From NCBI RefSeq assembly GCF_001922545.1, contig NZ_CP018744.1:186001-250000 (forward strand): a stretch of DNA of 64,000 nucleotides, written 5' to 3'. The stretch is from Borreliella garinii. Lineage in GTDB: Bacteria > Spirochaetota > Spirochaetia > Borreliales > Borreliaceae. Below the pieces are notes generated by a model that was given only the letters and a program-made list of their open reading frames with translations, was not told the origin of the DNA and made no database searches. The position numbers were made by a program, and so were the translations under genes. This document shows positions 48,401-57,569 of this stretch, one piece after another (the stretch's first letter is position 1; each line of letters opens with the position of its first letter).

Positions 48401-48664
48401 CAAAGCTCGATAATTAAAATTTTAACAAAAATAAATCAAAATAATTTTTCAAATTGCTTTAAGAATCTCATAAAAATGCAAATAAAAAACCCTTCCAAAG
48501 CCTATTTCACAAGCAAATCACACGAGAGATTCTTAAAAACTAGCGAAATAACACTATGTGATTACTATAACAGATTTAAAGACACTCATGATTTAAAGCT
48601 AGACAAAAATTTACTAATATTGATAGAAAAATTTTATATTAAATTCGCAAGGACAAAAAATTAA
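45425..48664 (+). CDS. recC: Exodeoxyribonuclease V subunit RecC
   Basis: The Chi-recognising, DNA-splitting subunit of RecBCD, 1079 residues. Sequence is divergent and extremely Lys/Asn/Ile-rich, so motifs are faint: an inactive helicase-like N-terminal half (FKIIEAKNQKREVEILVNQIV near 290 is the conserved SHSPxREVExLHD equivalent) and an inactive nuclease-like C-terminal part. Identification rests on that block, on size and on the adjacent recB and recD. The start is GTG, three bases after the pncB stop, with no clear ribosome-binding site. recB follows five bases downstream. Confidence 0.92.
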   Translation: MNIYKTNKVNKIYNKIKELTQKDNIFKKETLIIVKNDLLKEEIKKTIARLNEISYNLNIKKNAVKNIYEISLKNPNIKKYIEKNTFSFYLETEKFILYNILKTEKLKYIKDFKSAKNRYFFASKIIDLFHHYYSKFSKLIETWEDDGFLFQEENLKPYENMQKELFKKLFEKQKNILNLHKKIIQEKPTKNIEIEIKKIIFIGNNREIEKKILNSLEKIFDFEVHVLIFEDFLNYKSTLIEELLLTKAKTNPIKYKALEKVDIELFKGENFLTSIKNNIIKGTPLSKLDDSFKIIEAKNQKREVEILVNQIVHSMQKNNLKLSEIAITSLQESFNEYLPYIEECLNKYEIEYSVLSYNNLSKGESIIALKRLMDLFISKNEKISNFSRKEVFNLLSNNKVMKKFNISTSELNYLIEFSDAMNISFGANSTHKENLKYDQNFLNSWEDGFNRFLMSEIFDEKYEDETPKESIRFQDQESIIKLITIVKSLYEDINYFKNKTYKVYEWAEIIEIFIQKYIDLEEFNITDEYLRNKIKSFKNFPKDFNDNLYKNYLKEINEIKIEFYLFKIMLEESLEKEKYGIMYKKNGILIANYKEIEYLQKKEIHFLGFQKFNSKINYDNMNLLNEYYEYNNTEKEAITALFNLIFATSEKFYLYCSFQNNLNPELNISKTINKILEHIQKYEKNFQIEKHPNENHDLAYFKDVKENYLINYDLEAFNIAKILQNSKPIKFKQNKIQLEGPIKLNLYELKSALSNPYKHFYEKTLNVKIQDIRLENEIKEKQEEQIFSAIDIIYRLIKNSILLHEYIMGKKDNENKAIEIIKNQIRYEIQQGSIPFNIDQKTLVNNIFTKINKLKYNAAETLKNLSIMKEAKIKFCQTIKLNFQKKYIEFELKKDIENLYKIENDYFYLNFVKKDYCSIPDKIKNEIDLYITGLLIKKEIQNFNSLTEIKINLESLSAKTTILYHNEEIIIDDIENILMQFAYISSYPTPIYQSSIIKILTKINQNNFSNCFKNLIKMQIKNPSKAYFTSKSHERFLKTSEITLCDYYNRFKDTHDLKLDKNLLILIEKFYIKFARTKN

Positions 48665-48669
48665 AATTC

Positions 48670-51600
48670 ATGAACAAAATCCTAGAAAAAGTTCAAAATA
48701 ACACAACAATATTAATAGAAGCCTCGGCAGGCACTGGTAAAACCCACATACTTGAAAATGTGGTTATAAATTTAATTAAAACCAAACTATACTCCATAAA
48801 TGAAATTTTGGTATTAACTTTTACAAACAAAGCCACAGAAGAAATGCACACAAGGATACTAAAAGCAATAGAAAGTGCTTATTTTGGCTCAAAAACAAAT
48901 GAAATTTTAAAAGAAGCTTATGAGCAATCAAAAAAACTCTTTATATCAACAATCAATAAATTCGCACTACATGCCTTAAATAATTTTCAAATTGAAACAG
49001 AAAATTATTCCAAATATAAACCTAAAGAAAAATTTTCAAAAGAAATAGATGAAATAGTTTATGACTTTTTAAGAAAATCAGATAGCTTGATTCAAGCTCT
49101 TGATATCAAAGACTATGAACTTAAAGTATTTAAATCTGATGCTAAAAAAACAGAAGAAATTGCTCTTAAAATAAAAAAAGCTTACAAAAGGGATACAACT
49201 CAAGAGCTCGGAGATTGGCTTAAAACCCAAACATCATTTGAAAACATTCTTCTTAAAAAGGAAGAATTGATAAAAGATTATAACAAAATAATAGAAGACT
49301 TAGACCAAATGACATCAGATGAAATATTAAGTTTTTACAATAAACATATTCAAACTGGCAAACTTGAAATAGAATATTCTAAAGAAAACGACATATTCAA
49401 AATAGCAGAAACATTATTAAAAAATAAATTTTTTTCAACTCTAATAGAAAAAGAAACTAAAAAAAATGCTAAATTATTGCCTAAGGAACTTAAGATTAAA
49501 AATGATTTAATATATTTAGGAATTAATATTAAACATGAAAAATATAAATCAGAAGACAATAGAAATAAAAATAGAAATAATTTAAAGCAATATGTTATTT
49601 TAAAAGTTGAATACAAAATACTAAAATACATAGAAAAAGAACTAGAGAAGATTATTAAATCAACAAACACAATAGATCAAAATTACATAATTTCAAATTT
49701 AAAAAATTATTTAAAATCAGAAGATCAGAAACTTCTAAATGCAATTAAAAATCGATACAAAATCGTTTTAATTGATGAGGCTCAAGACCTAAGCTTGATG
49801 CAAATCGAAATATTTAAAATATTAAAAACAGCAGGAATAAAATTAATATTCATAGCTGATCCAAAACAGATAATATATTCCTTTAGAAAAGCAGACATTG
49901 CATTTTATAACAAAGAAATAAAAAATAAAATTAAAACAGATGCTAGAATTGTGCTAAAAACAAATCACAGATCAAGTAAAAAACTCATCGAACCTTTAAA
50001 TAGAATTTTTAACAATATATACAATAATGCAATATCCGACGAAATTGAAAAAATTGAATTTACCAATTCACTTTCAAATCAAAAAAATGACAATAATAAT
50101 ATTTTAATCAATGGACAAGAAATAGAGGGAATCAATATAATAACCACAACTACCGAAAACGAAGAAGACATTTACCAAAAAACAGCATTAACAATAAAAT
50201 ACTTACTTACATATGGAGCAATTGTTGAGAACAATAATATTAGAAATATTGAAATGCAAGACATTAAAGTACTTTGTAGAGGGAAAAATGAAATCAATTT
50301 AATAGATAAAGCATTAAAAAAAGAGCAAATCCGAACAAACAAAACCCAAGAAAAAGTTTTAAAAACTAAAGAATTTAACGAAATTTTCTATATTCTTAAG
50401 TGCTTAGACCGAAAACAAAGTTTTAAAAACTTAAATTATATTCTAAACAGCAAAATATTAAATGTACCATGGGATTTGCAAAAAATTTTAATCAAACAAG
50501 AAAAAATTCAACTTATAGAAGAATTTATTGAAAATATAACGATTTTGCTTGAAAAAAATGAAATAACATTAATAAATGCAATCAATAAAATCACATTAGA
50601 AAAAAACTTGTGGATCAAAATTGCAAATAGCACTAAGGATCCAAAAATTATTGAATGGGCAAAAAATAAAATAAATTATAAAGGTCTTCTTATTAAAGAA
50701 GGCAAGCTTGAAAATTTAAAAACCTATGAAATAGCACTTGAGATAATCTCTAGAATATATCATAAAGAACAAAACATACAATCTCTAATCTCTACTTTAG
50801 AAAGTTTAATAATAAACGAAGAGTCTGAAGAAATAGAAGAAAAAGCAAATAATATAAATAATGATAATGAATCTATAGAGTTGATCACAATACACAAATC
50901 AAAAGGGCTTAGTATGAATATTGTATTCTTAGTAAATACATCTCCAGTAGAGAATAGCAATATTTTTTCAAAAAAAAATCATTTTTACAAATTTTATAAA
51001 GACGGAAACATTGAATATGATTTTTTTAAATTGGAAGAAAACAAAAAATATGCAAGACTAAAAATACTAAGTGAAGAAAAAAATATATTTTATGTGGGAG
51101 CAACAAGAGCTAAATTTGCTCTTTTTATTACAAAAACAAATAGCATAACTAGCAAATTATTAGAAATAGCAAAAAGTTTTACTATAGATAATATAAATCA
51201 TGACTTTAACATATATCAATTTATTAGCCAAAAAAGATTAAATAAAAAAAAGAACAATGCAAATGTAACTACGGAATTAATTCCCCCAAAACCAATAATT
51301 AAAAACATGTTTAAAAAAGAATATACATCTAGTTTTTCAAGTTTAACAGCGCATGCTCATCATACAACATTTTACGAAAACTATGATTTTAAAAATACCA
51401 ACTATGAAAAAGAAACTGATCTTGATTACGAAACTACACTAGAAGAGGCTCTACCTAAAGGAAAAGATAGCGGAAACATTTTGCATGCTGCCATGGAAGA
51501 AATAGTCTTTAGTACAGCAAAAGATACATTTGATAATTTTAAACAAATTAACATTGAAATTATTAAAAAACAAATACAAAAAATTAACTCAAACCTAAAT

Positions 51601-52179
51601 ACAATAGAAATACAAAATTCATTAACTAAAATGATTTACAACATACTAACTTATAATATAAGAGCAATTAATACTCGTCTGTGTGATATTGAAGAATTAC
51701 AAAAAGAAATGGAATTTTTAATCAAAATAAATCCTAAAGTTCAAAAACAAAAATATCTTTTTGAAAACCACTTTGAAGATCTTCACATAAAACTAAGTGA
51801 TGGATATTTAAAAGGAATAGTAGATCTCATATTTAAAGCTAATAATAAAATATACATCCTCGATTACAAAACAAACTACCTTGGAAAAGATAAAGATGAT
51901 TATAATATAACCAATTTAGAAAATATAATAAAAAAAGAATATTATGATTTGCAATACAAAATATATGCACTTGGAATAAAAAAAATATTATTTAAAAACA
52001 AAAAAGAATATAATCAAAAATTTGGCGGAATAATATATCTTTTTACAAGAGCATTTAAAGACAATATTGAATGCTTGCAATCAAAAGTTGAAAATGGCAT
52101 TTATTTTGATCTTCCAAAATTCAATGACGTAGATTTAGATAAAATTATCTTAGAATTAAGTATTAAAAGGCACTTATGA
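48670..52179 (+). CDS. recB: Exodeoxyribonuclease V subunit RecB
   Basis: 3'-5' helicase and nuclease subunit of RecBCD, 1169 residues. Walker A EASAGTGKT (17-25), motif Ia LVLTFTNKATEEM, motif II VLIDEAQDLS (about 365), motif III FIADPKQIIYSFRKAD, motif V LITIHKSKGLSMNIVFL (about 745) and motif VI YVGATRAKFAL. The C-terminal RecB nuclease has GNILHAAMEE, GIVDLIF and the catalytic ILDYKTN (about 1070). All key residues are present, so the enzyme should be active. recD overlaps its stop by four bases. Confidence 0.96.
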   Translation: MNKILEKVQNNTTILIEASAGTGKTHILENVVINLIKTKLYSINEILVLTFTNKATEEMHTRILKAIESAYFGSKTNEILKEAYEQSKKLFISTINKFALHALNNFQIETENYSKYKPKEKFSKEIDEIVYDFLRKSDSLIQALDIKDYELKVFKSDAKKTEEIALKIKKAYKRDTTQELGDWLKTQTSFENILLKKEELIKDYNKIIEDLDQMTSDEILSFYNKHIQTGKLEIEYSKENDIFKIAETLLKNKFFSTLIEKETKKNAKLLPKELKIKNDLIYLGINIKHEKYKSEDNRNKNRNNLKQYVILKVEYKILKYIEKELEKIIKSTNTIDQNYIISNLKNYLKSEDQKLLNAIKNRYKIVLIDEAQDLSLMQIEIFKILKTAGIKLIFIADPKQIIYSFRKADIAFYNKEIKNKIKTDARIVLKTNHRSSKKLIEPLNRIFNNIYNNAISDEIEKIEFTNSLSNQKNDNNNILINGQEIEGINIITTTTENEEDIYQKTALTIKYLLTYGAIVENNNIRNIEMQDIKVLCRGKNEINLIDKALKKEQIRTNKTQEKVLKTKEFNEIFYILKCLDRKQSFKNLNYILNSKILNVPWDLQKILIKQEKIQLIEEFIENITILLEKNEITLINAINKITLEKNLWIKIANSTKDPKIIEWAKNKINYKGLLIKEGKLENLKTYEIALEIISRIYHKEQNIQSLISTLESLIINEESEEIEEKANNINNDNESIELITIHKSKGLSMNIVFLVNTSPVENSNIFSKKNHFYKFYKDGNIEYDFFKLEENKKYARLKILSEEKNIFYVGATRAKFALFITKTNSITSKLLEIAKSFTIDNINHDFNIYQFISQKRLNKKKNNANVTTELIPPKPIIKNMFKKEYTSSFSSLTAHAHHTTFYENYDFKNTNYEKETDLDYETTLEEALPKGKDSGNILHAAMEEIVFSTAKDTFDNFKQINIEIIKKQIQKINSNLNTIEIQNSLTKMIYNILTYNIRAINTRLCDIEELQKEMEFLIKINPKVQKQKYLFENHFEDLHIKLSDGYLKGIVDLIFKANNKIYILDYKTNYLGKDKDDYNITNLENIIKKEYYDLQYKIYALGIKKILFKNKKEYNQKFGGIIYLFTRAFKDNIECLQSKVENGIYFDLPKFNDVDLDKIILELSIKRHL

Positions 52180-54008
52180 GAGATTTTTTAGTATTAAGAG
52201 AATTTTTAAAAGATAAAAACAAAAAATTCTTAACTCCTGAGCTTAAGCTTTATGAAATGATTGAACTTTTAAATATCAATAAAAAAAATTACTATAAAGC
52301 ACAAACACTTGCAAAGTCCATAAACGATGAAAATATTGTAATATTTTTAATATTTTTATTTAACTACTATGATAAAGGCCACTTAAGAGCTAATATAAAG
52401 CTATTAGCAAAAGATATTCAAAATACAATAACATTAACAAAAGACAACCTGGAAAAAACCAATAAAAGTTATAACAAATTAATAAAAATGCTAAAAGGGT
52501 TAGAAATATTTGGGAATCTAGAAACTATTAATAATATAGTCTCACTTTTAAAAAAAAATAATATACTAATGGAATTTAATAAACTTAAAATTACAACTCC
52601 CCTAATCCTAGAAAACAATATCTACATTTATACTCAAAAAAACTATAGAGAAGAAGAAGAGTTAATAAAACAAATTATAAAAAGATTGAAAAACCATAAA
52701 AGTGAATTAAATGACAACCAAATACAAAATATAATATCAAATTTAAACACCAGTAATTTAAATAAAGAGCAAATTACATCAGTGAGAAAAGCATTAAAAA
52801 GCAACTTCTTTTTATTGAGCGGGGGCCCTGGAACAGGCAAAACTACAACCATTAACTATATCTTAAAAGCAATTAATCAAACATTGAACAATAAAAAAAA
52901 AAGATTAGTAGCAATTACAGCACCTACAGGAAAAGCTAGCTTAAGACTACAAACAAGTATTGACTATTCATTCAAAAATTTAGAAATAGAATGCAATACA
53001 ATCCAAAAACTATTGGGAATCAAATTTATAAACAAAAAAAATCTATATGATGAAGAAAATCAACTAAATTTTGATGTAATAATAATTGACGAAGCTTCAA
53101 TGGTAGATGCATATACTTTTTTAAAGCTATTAAAAGCAACACCAATAACTACTAAATTAATAATAGTAGGAGATAAAAATCAACTCCCATCGGTAAATGA
53201 AGGAAATGTATATTCAAGTCTTCTAGGAATAAAAAAAATAAATAACGACAATGTAGAAGATCTTAAAGAAAATTTTAGAAGCAACAAAGAAATAAACTTG
53301 CTCTCAAAAGCCATATACAAAGAAGATAGTACCTTGATTTGCAAATACATTAATAACAATGAAAATATTAAATTAAAAGAAATAGAAAAAATAAACTTAA
53401 AAAAAGATCTAATAGAATATATAAACAATTTATATAGAAAAATACCCACTTTTAATCTTAAATTACTAAAAGAATCAAGAATTGAAACAATACTTGAAAC
53501 TTTGCTTGAAAATATAATTTTAAGTTCAAAGAATTTTGGGAAATTTGGAACTAAAACACTAAATGAAATAATAAAAAATTACCTAAAAAAGACCTATGGG
53601 AACTTTATTGGTCAAATAATAATGATAACTAAAACTGACTATAAAAATAAATTATTTAATGGAGAACGGGGTATCATTTTTAATGAAAATTCTAAATTTT
53701 ACGCCTTATTTCAAAGAAAAAATGAAAAATATAAAAAAATAAATTTAGATTTACTAACAAATTATGAATTCAGCTTTGCTACAACAATACACAAAAGCCA
53801 AGGATCTGAATACAAACATATAAAAGTAATATTAGAAAATAACCCTTTTTTGACAAAAGAACTTATGTATACTGCAATAACAAGAGCTAAAGATAGCTTA
53901 GAAATAATTTCTAATAAAGAGACTATTCTTAAGCTAAGTAAAAAAGCTAGCAAAAGAGATTCAAAAATACTAGAACACTTAAACTCATTTAAAGAAATTG
54001 ACAAATAA
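52176..54008 (+). CDS. recD: Exodeoxyribonuclease V subunit RecD
   Basis: 5'-3' helicase subunit of RecBCD, 610 residues. Walker A GGPGTGKTTT with Lys222, motif Ia AITAPTGKASLRL, Walker B VIIIDEASMVDA (about 308), motif III IIVGDKNQLPSV, and C-terminal motifs FATTIHKSQGSEY and YTAITRAKDSLEI. The ATG overlaps the recB stop by four bases. Its last codons (Ile-Asp-Lys) contain the -35 box of the tRNA-Asp promoter, so the 3' end of the gene has a double role. Confidence 0.96.
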   Translation: MRDFLVLREFLKDKNKKFLTPELKLYEMIELLNINKKNYYKAQTLAKSINDENIVIFLIFLFNYYDKGHLRANIKLLAKDIQNTITLTKDNLEKTNKSYNKLIKMLKGLEIFGNLETINNIVSLLKKNNILMEFNKLKITTPLILENNIYIYTQKNYREEEELIKQIIKRLKNHKSELNDNQIQNIISNLNTSNLNKEQITSVRKALKSNFFLLSGGPGTGKTTTINYILKAINQTLNNKKKRLVAITAPTGKASLRLQTSIDYSFKNLEIECNTIQKLLGIKFINKKNLYDEENQLNFDVIIIDEASMVDAYTFLKLLKATPITTKLIIVGDKNQLPSVNEGNVYSSLLGIKKINNDNVEDLKENFRSNKEINLLSKAIYKEDSTLICKYINNNENIKLKEIEKINLKKDLIEYINNLYRKIPTFNLKLLKESRIETILETLLENIILSSKNFGKFGTKTLNEIIKNYLKKTYGNFIGQIIMITKTDYKNKLFNGERGIIFNENSKFYALFQRKNEKYKKINLDLLTNYEFSFATTIHKSQGSEYKHIKVILENNPFLTKELMYTAITRAKDSLEIISNKETILKLSKKASKRDSKILEHLNSFKEIDK

Positions 54009-54026
54009 ATTAAAAACCACTATAAT
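53998..54026 (+). promoter_or_regulatory. Perfect consensus promoter of tRNA-Asp
   Basis: TTGACA, 17-base spacer, TATAAT: all twelve bases match the sigma70 consensus. The -35 box encodes the final Ile-Asp-Lys of recD. Predicted start about 54033, fourteen bases before the mature tRNA. Confidence 0.9.
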
Positions 54027-54046
54027 CTTAAAAAAAGTATGACTTT

Positions 54047-54120
54047 GGGGGCGTAGTTCAGATGGTTAGAACGCCTGCCTGTCACGCAGGAGGTCGCGGG
54101 TTCGAGACCCGTCGCTCCCG
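54047..54120 (+). tRNA. tRNA-Asp (GTC)
   Basis: A 74-base tRNA. The acceptor stem pairs GGGGGCG with CGCTCCC (one G-T), discriminator G. The anticodon stem CCTGC/GCAGG holds loop CTGTCAC with anticodon GTC. T-arm GCGGG-TTCGAGA-CCCGT is regular. The CCA end is not encoded (ATA follows). The 150 bases after it hold T-rich sequence and, near 54227, the probable -10 of the next gene. Confidence 0.98.
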
Positions 54121-54273
54121 ATAACAACTTTTTCAATTTATTATGTCAACCGTTTTTCTTAGAGAATTTGTTGCTACTCTGGCGAGTTTTGAATAATAAA
54201 AAATTACAAATATTTAATTTAAAAGCTATAATTTAAGTAATTAAAAAAATAAAACCTATAAGGAGAATATAAA

Positions 54274-54588
54274 ATGAATCTAACAAAATGTTTATTTTTT
54301 AATGTTTTACTATTGATTTCAACATCTGTTTTCGCACAAACCAGCACAATAACAAAAGGGAATATAATTCCAAATGAAAACTTAAGCCAATTTGGAGTAG
54401 AAGAAATCTGCCCAATATGTGGATATGTTAACTGTGTTTGCGATGAAAAAACTACAGAAATCGCTGCAAAAATTACTCAAACAAATACAACAAGCTCGTT
54501 TACAAGAATAGCTATACTTACATTGTTAGCAATTACAGGATTAGCTCTAACAACAAGTAAATTGTATAAGTCAAAATTAAAAATTTAA
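54274..54588 (+). CDS. Small exported protein with Cys cluster and C-terminal membrane helix
   Basis: A 104-residue protein. A signal peptide (hydrophobic core FFNVLLLISTSVF, cleavage after VFA at 21) precedes a short mature domain with the cluster CPICGYVNCVC (residues 45-55), a Thr-rich linker and a C-terminal membrane helix (80-96) ending in a basic tail. It is thus anchored with the cluster outside the cytoplasm. Four closely spaced Cys could bind zinc or form disulphides; Borrelia has little disulphide chemistry, so metal binding is more likely. AAGGAG precedes the ATG; TATAAT at 54227-54232 is the probable -10. Function unknown; orthologue by order BB0631. Confidence 0.82.
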   Translation: MNLTKCLFFNVLLLISTSVFAQTSTITKGNIIPNENLSQFGVEEICPICGYVNCVCDEKTTEIAAKITQTNTTSSFTRIAILTLLAITGLALTTSKLYKSKLKI

Positions 54589-54598
54589 GCAAACTAAA

Positions 54599-54625
54599 TA
54601 CTGTAGCTTTTTAAAAGCTACAGTA
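54599..54625. terminator. Perfect inverted repeat between convergent genes
   Basis: Arms TACTGTAGCTTTT / AAAAGCTACAGTA, 13 bases each around one T. It ends transcripts from the Cys-cluster gene (plus) and fruK (minus); weak T tract on either side. Confidence 0.75.
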
Positions 54626-54662
54626 AAGTTTCAAAATCAAATCTTCAGCTCGATTTAAAAGA

Positions 54663-55586
54663 TTAAGAAATACAAACATCCTCAACCCTAATCTCGCAAA
54701 GCATTTTTTTAACATCTTGAAATTCACAAAGATTGCCTTTTAATGCTGTAGCTGTACCGGCCGCAACACCAAATTTAAATGAATCTTTCAAGGTATTTCT
54801 ATTATCAAAAGCATACACAAATCCTGCAATCACAGAGTCTCCTGCTCCAATAGTGCTAGCAGAGCTAATCTTTGGAACAAAGGCCCTAAAAGCAACATTT
54901 TCACTACCAATAAAAATAGCTCCGTCACTTCCCATGGAAATTATAATATTTTGAACTCCACTTTCTACAATATTTTTCCCAATTTTAATTAGTTCTTTTG
55001 TAGAATTTAATTTGGCATTAAAAAGATCCTCAAGTTCATAAATATTAGGTTTTATTAAAAAGGGATTTAATCTAAGAATTTTTTTTAAAGGTTTACCACT
55101 AGTATCAATTATAAGCTTAACATCATTAGAAATGGCGTTAGATATTTCATTGTATGCATTCTCACCAAGAGCTGCAGGAACGCTTCCCGACATCACCAAT
55201 ATACTATTATTTGTTAAACTTTTAAGCTTATCTTTTAAAAGATTAAATTCATTCTCAGAAATATCTGGAGAATTGGCATTAATTTCTGTTTCTCTGCCAT
55301 TTGCTATCATTTTAATATTTAATCTTGTATCATATTTTATTTTAATAAAATCATTTTTTATACCCTTAGAATCAAGAGAAGATTTTATATAATCGCCCGT
55401 AAAACCCCCTAAAAATCCAAGAGCCGTACTGGACTTTCCTAAATTTTTAAGAACAGTGCTTACATTTATTCCCTTACCACCAGCAAAGAAATTGTTATTC
55501 AAAGCATAATTAAGACTTTCTTCCTGAAATTCTTTTAAAACTATTTTATAATCCACAGAAGGATTAAGTGTTAGAGTATATATCAA
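54663..55586 (-). CDS. fruK: 1-phosphofructokinase
   Basis: PfkB-family sugar kinase converting fructose 1-phosphate to fructose 1,6-bisphosphate, 307 residues. N-terminal motif GGKGINVSTVLKNLG (about 37-51), LSFGFLGG-like FLGGFTGDYI and the C-terminal ATP/catalytic motif STIGAGDSVIAGF with the catalytic Asp near 248. Start codon TTG with AAGGAG six bases before it; product begins MIYTLTLNPSVDYK, the exact FruK family start. Divergent from the fructose PTS gene, which makes its substrate. Confidence 0.95.
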   Translation of the reverse strand: MIYTLTLNPSVDYKIVLKEFQEESLNYALNNNFFAGGKGINVSTVLKNLGKSSTALGFLGGFTGDYIKSSLDSKGIKNDFIKIKYDTRLNIKMIANGRETEINANSPDISENEFNLLKDKLKSLTNNSILVMSGSVPAALGENAYNEISNAISNDVKLIIDTSGKPLKKILRLNPFLIKPNIYELEDLFNAKLNSTKELIKIGKNIVESGVQNIIISMGSDGAIFIGSENVAFRAFVPKISSASTIGAGDSVIAGFVYAFDNRNTLKDSFKFGVAAGTATALKGNLCEFQDVKKMLCEIRVEDVCIS

Positions 55587-55675
55587 GATAATCTCCTTTA
55601 ATTGATAAAATTAATTAAATAAATGTAAAATTTAATAAATATATATACACTATATAATATATAAAGGTAATTATT

Positions 55676-57529
55676 ATGCAAAATTTATTTTCAAAAAACT
55701 TAATTGCTTTAAATTACAATGCAACTAGCAAAGAAGATGTAATTAGGAAAATGGCTAACATGCTCAATGAAAATGGATACTTAAACGACATGGAAGCATT
55801 TATAAAAGAAATTAAAAAAAGAGAAGAAATTAACGGAACAGGCATTGAAGAACACATAGCCATGCCCCATGCAAAAGGTGATTTCATTAAAAAACACGGA
55901 ATTGCTATTTTAAGAGTTGATGGCAATGGATTTGATTTCAACTCTTCTGATCAAAAACTTTCAAAACTGTTTTTCATGATGGCTCTCCCCGAAGAAACTC
56001 CTAGTAATGCGCACATAAAAGCTATATCATATCTAAGTAACACTTTTAGTAACAACATATTAAGACATGAGCTTATGAGCACAAATAATGAGGATAGATT
56101 TTTAGAAATAATCATGAGTAATGATAACATAAATGAATCTAATAATTTAAATACAAAAAAAGATTTCATTCTTGCAGTAACAGCATGTCCTGTGGGAATA
56201 GCTCACACTTATATGGCAGCAGAAAGCCTTAAAAAAGCAGCTTTAGAATTAAACATAAACATAAAAGTAGAAACAAATGGATCTAGTGGAACTGAAAACC
56301 CAATAACAGAAGAAGAAATAAAAAACGCAAAAGGAATCATTATTGCATCTGGCAAGACTATCAACAAAGAAAGATTTATCGGAAAACCTTTAATCGAAGT
56401 AGGCGTAAAAGACGGCATACATAAAGCAAAAGGGCTTATTCAAACAATTCTTAAAAACGAAGCACAAATTTATAACAAAAGCAACGCAAACACAACTGCC
56501 AAAAAACCCAAACAAAACCAAAGAACAGGAATTTATAAACACCTAATGAATGGTGTCTCATTTATGCTTCCATTTGTAGTCTCAGGAGGAATAATAATAG
56601 CAATATCATTTATGTTTGGAATCAAAGCATTTGATATAAACGACCCAAGCTACAATAAAATAGCAGATATTCTAATGCAAATCGGCGGTGGAAGCGCATT
56701 TGCTTTAATGATCCCAATACTTGCTGGCTACATTTCATTTAGCATAGCAGAAAGACCAGGACTTGCACCTGGAATGATTACAGGATTAATGATGAGCAAT
56801 GGAAATGCAGGGTTTTTGGGAGGCATCTTGGCAGGATTTATTTCAGGATATATTACGCTAATTGTAAAAAAAATATCTGACAAAATCATTCCTAGCAATT
56901 TAAGAGGAATAAATCCGGTATTAACTTATCCTTTTTTATCAGTTATAATTTCAGGAATTTTAATATATGTAACGCTTAGTCCAATATCATTTATTAATGA
57001 ATCAATAACAAATATGCTAAATCAACTTAGCGGGACTAATATGGCAATACTTGGCGCTTTACTTGGAGGAATGATGGCAATAGATATGGGAGGACCTGTA
57101 AATAAAGCTGCATACGCATTTGGAATTGCAATGATAACTGCAAAAAATTATATTCCTCATGCAAGCATAATGGCAGGAGGAATGATACCCCCTATAGGAA
57201 TTGCTATTGCTACAAGTTTATTTAAAAACAGGTTCTCAAAAGAAGAAAGAGAATCTGGAAAAGTTTGTTATTTTTTGGGAGCATGCTTTATTACAGAAGG
57301 AGTAATTCCATTTGCAGCATCAGACCCTTTAAGGGTAATACCTGCATGTATACTAGGCTCATCTTTAGGAGGATTTATTTCTGCACTTTTCAAGGTAGAA
57401 GTTATAGCACCACATGGCGGAATATTTATTCTACCAATAGTAGCAAACCCATTAATGTGGATAATATCTATCTTAGCAGGATCAATTATAACAGCTATTT
57501 TAATAGGATTTTTAAAAAAAAGAATATAA
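55676..57529 (+). CDS. fruA2: PTS fructose permease, EIIABC
   Basis: Transports and phosphorylates fructose (or a related sugar), 617 residues in order IIA-IIB-IIC. IIA (1-150) has phosphohistidine His65 in IAMPHAKGD; IIB (163-260) has phosphocysteine Cys171 in TACPVGIAHTYMAAE; IIC (about 285-617) is membrane-embedded with GGxxNKAAY-type MGGPVNKAAYAFG and PPIGIAIAT. All three phosphotransfer sites are intact. A TATAAT at 55653-55658 lies 18 bases before the ATG. Divergent from fruK across 89 bases, so one regulator could serve both. Confidence 0.96.
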   Translation: MQNLFSKNLIALNYNATSKEDVIRKMANMLNENGYLNDMEAFIKEIKKREEINGTGIEEHIAMPHAKGDFIKKHGIAILRVDGNGFDFNSSDQKLSKLFFMMALPEETPSNAHIKAISYLSNTFSNNILRHELMSTNNEDRFLEIIMSNDNINESNNLNTKKDFILAVTACPVGIAHTYMAAESLKKAALELNINIKVETNGSSGTENPITEEEIKNAKGIIIASGKTINKERFIGKPLIEVGVKDGIHKAKGLIQTILKNEAQIYNKSNANTTAKKPKQNQRTGIYKHLMNGVSFMLPFVVSGGIIIAISFMFGIKAFDINDPSYNKIADILMQIGGGSAFALMIPILAGYISFSIAERPGLAPGMITGLMMSNGNAGFLGGILAGFISGYITLIVKKISDKIIPSNLRGINPVLTYPFLSVIISGILIYVTLSPISFINESITNMLNQLSGTNMAILGALLGGMMAIDMGGPVNKAAYAFGIAMITAKNYIPHASIMAGGMIPPIGIAIATSLFKNRFSKEERESGKVCYFLGACFITEGVIPFAASDPLRVIPACILGSSLGGFISALFKVEVIAPHGGIFILPIVANPLMWIISILAGSIITAILIGFLKKRI

Positions 57530-57532
57530 TTC

Positions 57533-57562
57533 AAGAATATAAACTTAATAGTTTATATTCTT
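57533..57562. terminator. Bidirectional hairpin after fruA2
   Basis: Arms AAGAATATAAACT / AGTTTATATTCTT, 13 perfect base pairs with loop TAAT, between convergent fruA2 and the lipoprotein gene. Confidence 0.78.
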
Positions 57563-57569
57563 AGCTTCT

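Noticed and set aside
54121..54273. Small gene between tRNA-Asp and the Cys-cluster protein
   Set aside because: No ORF with a ribosome-binding site and no convincing RNA fold; only the probable -10 box at 54227 could be supported.
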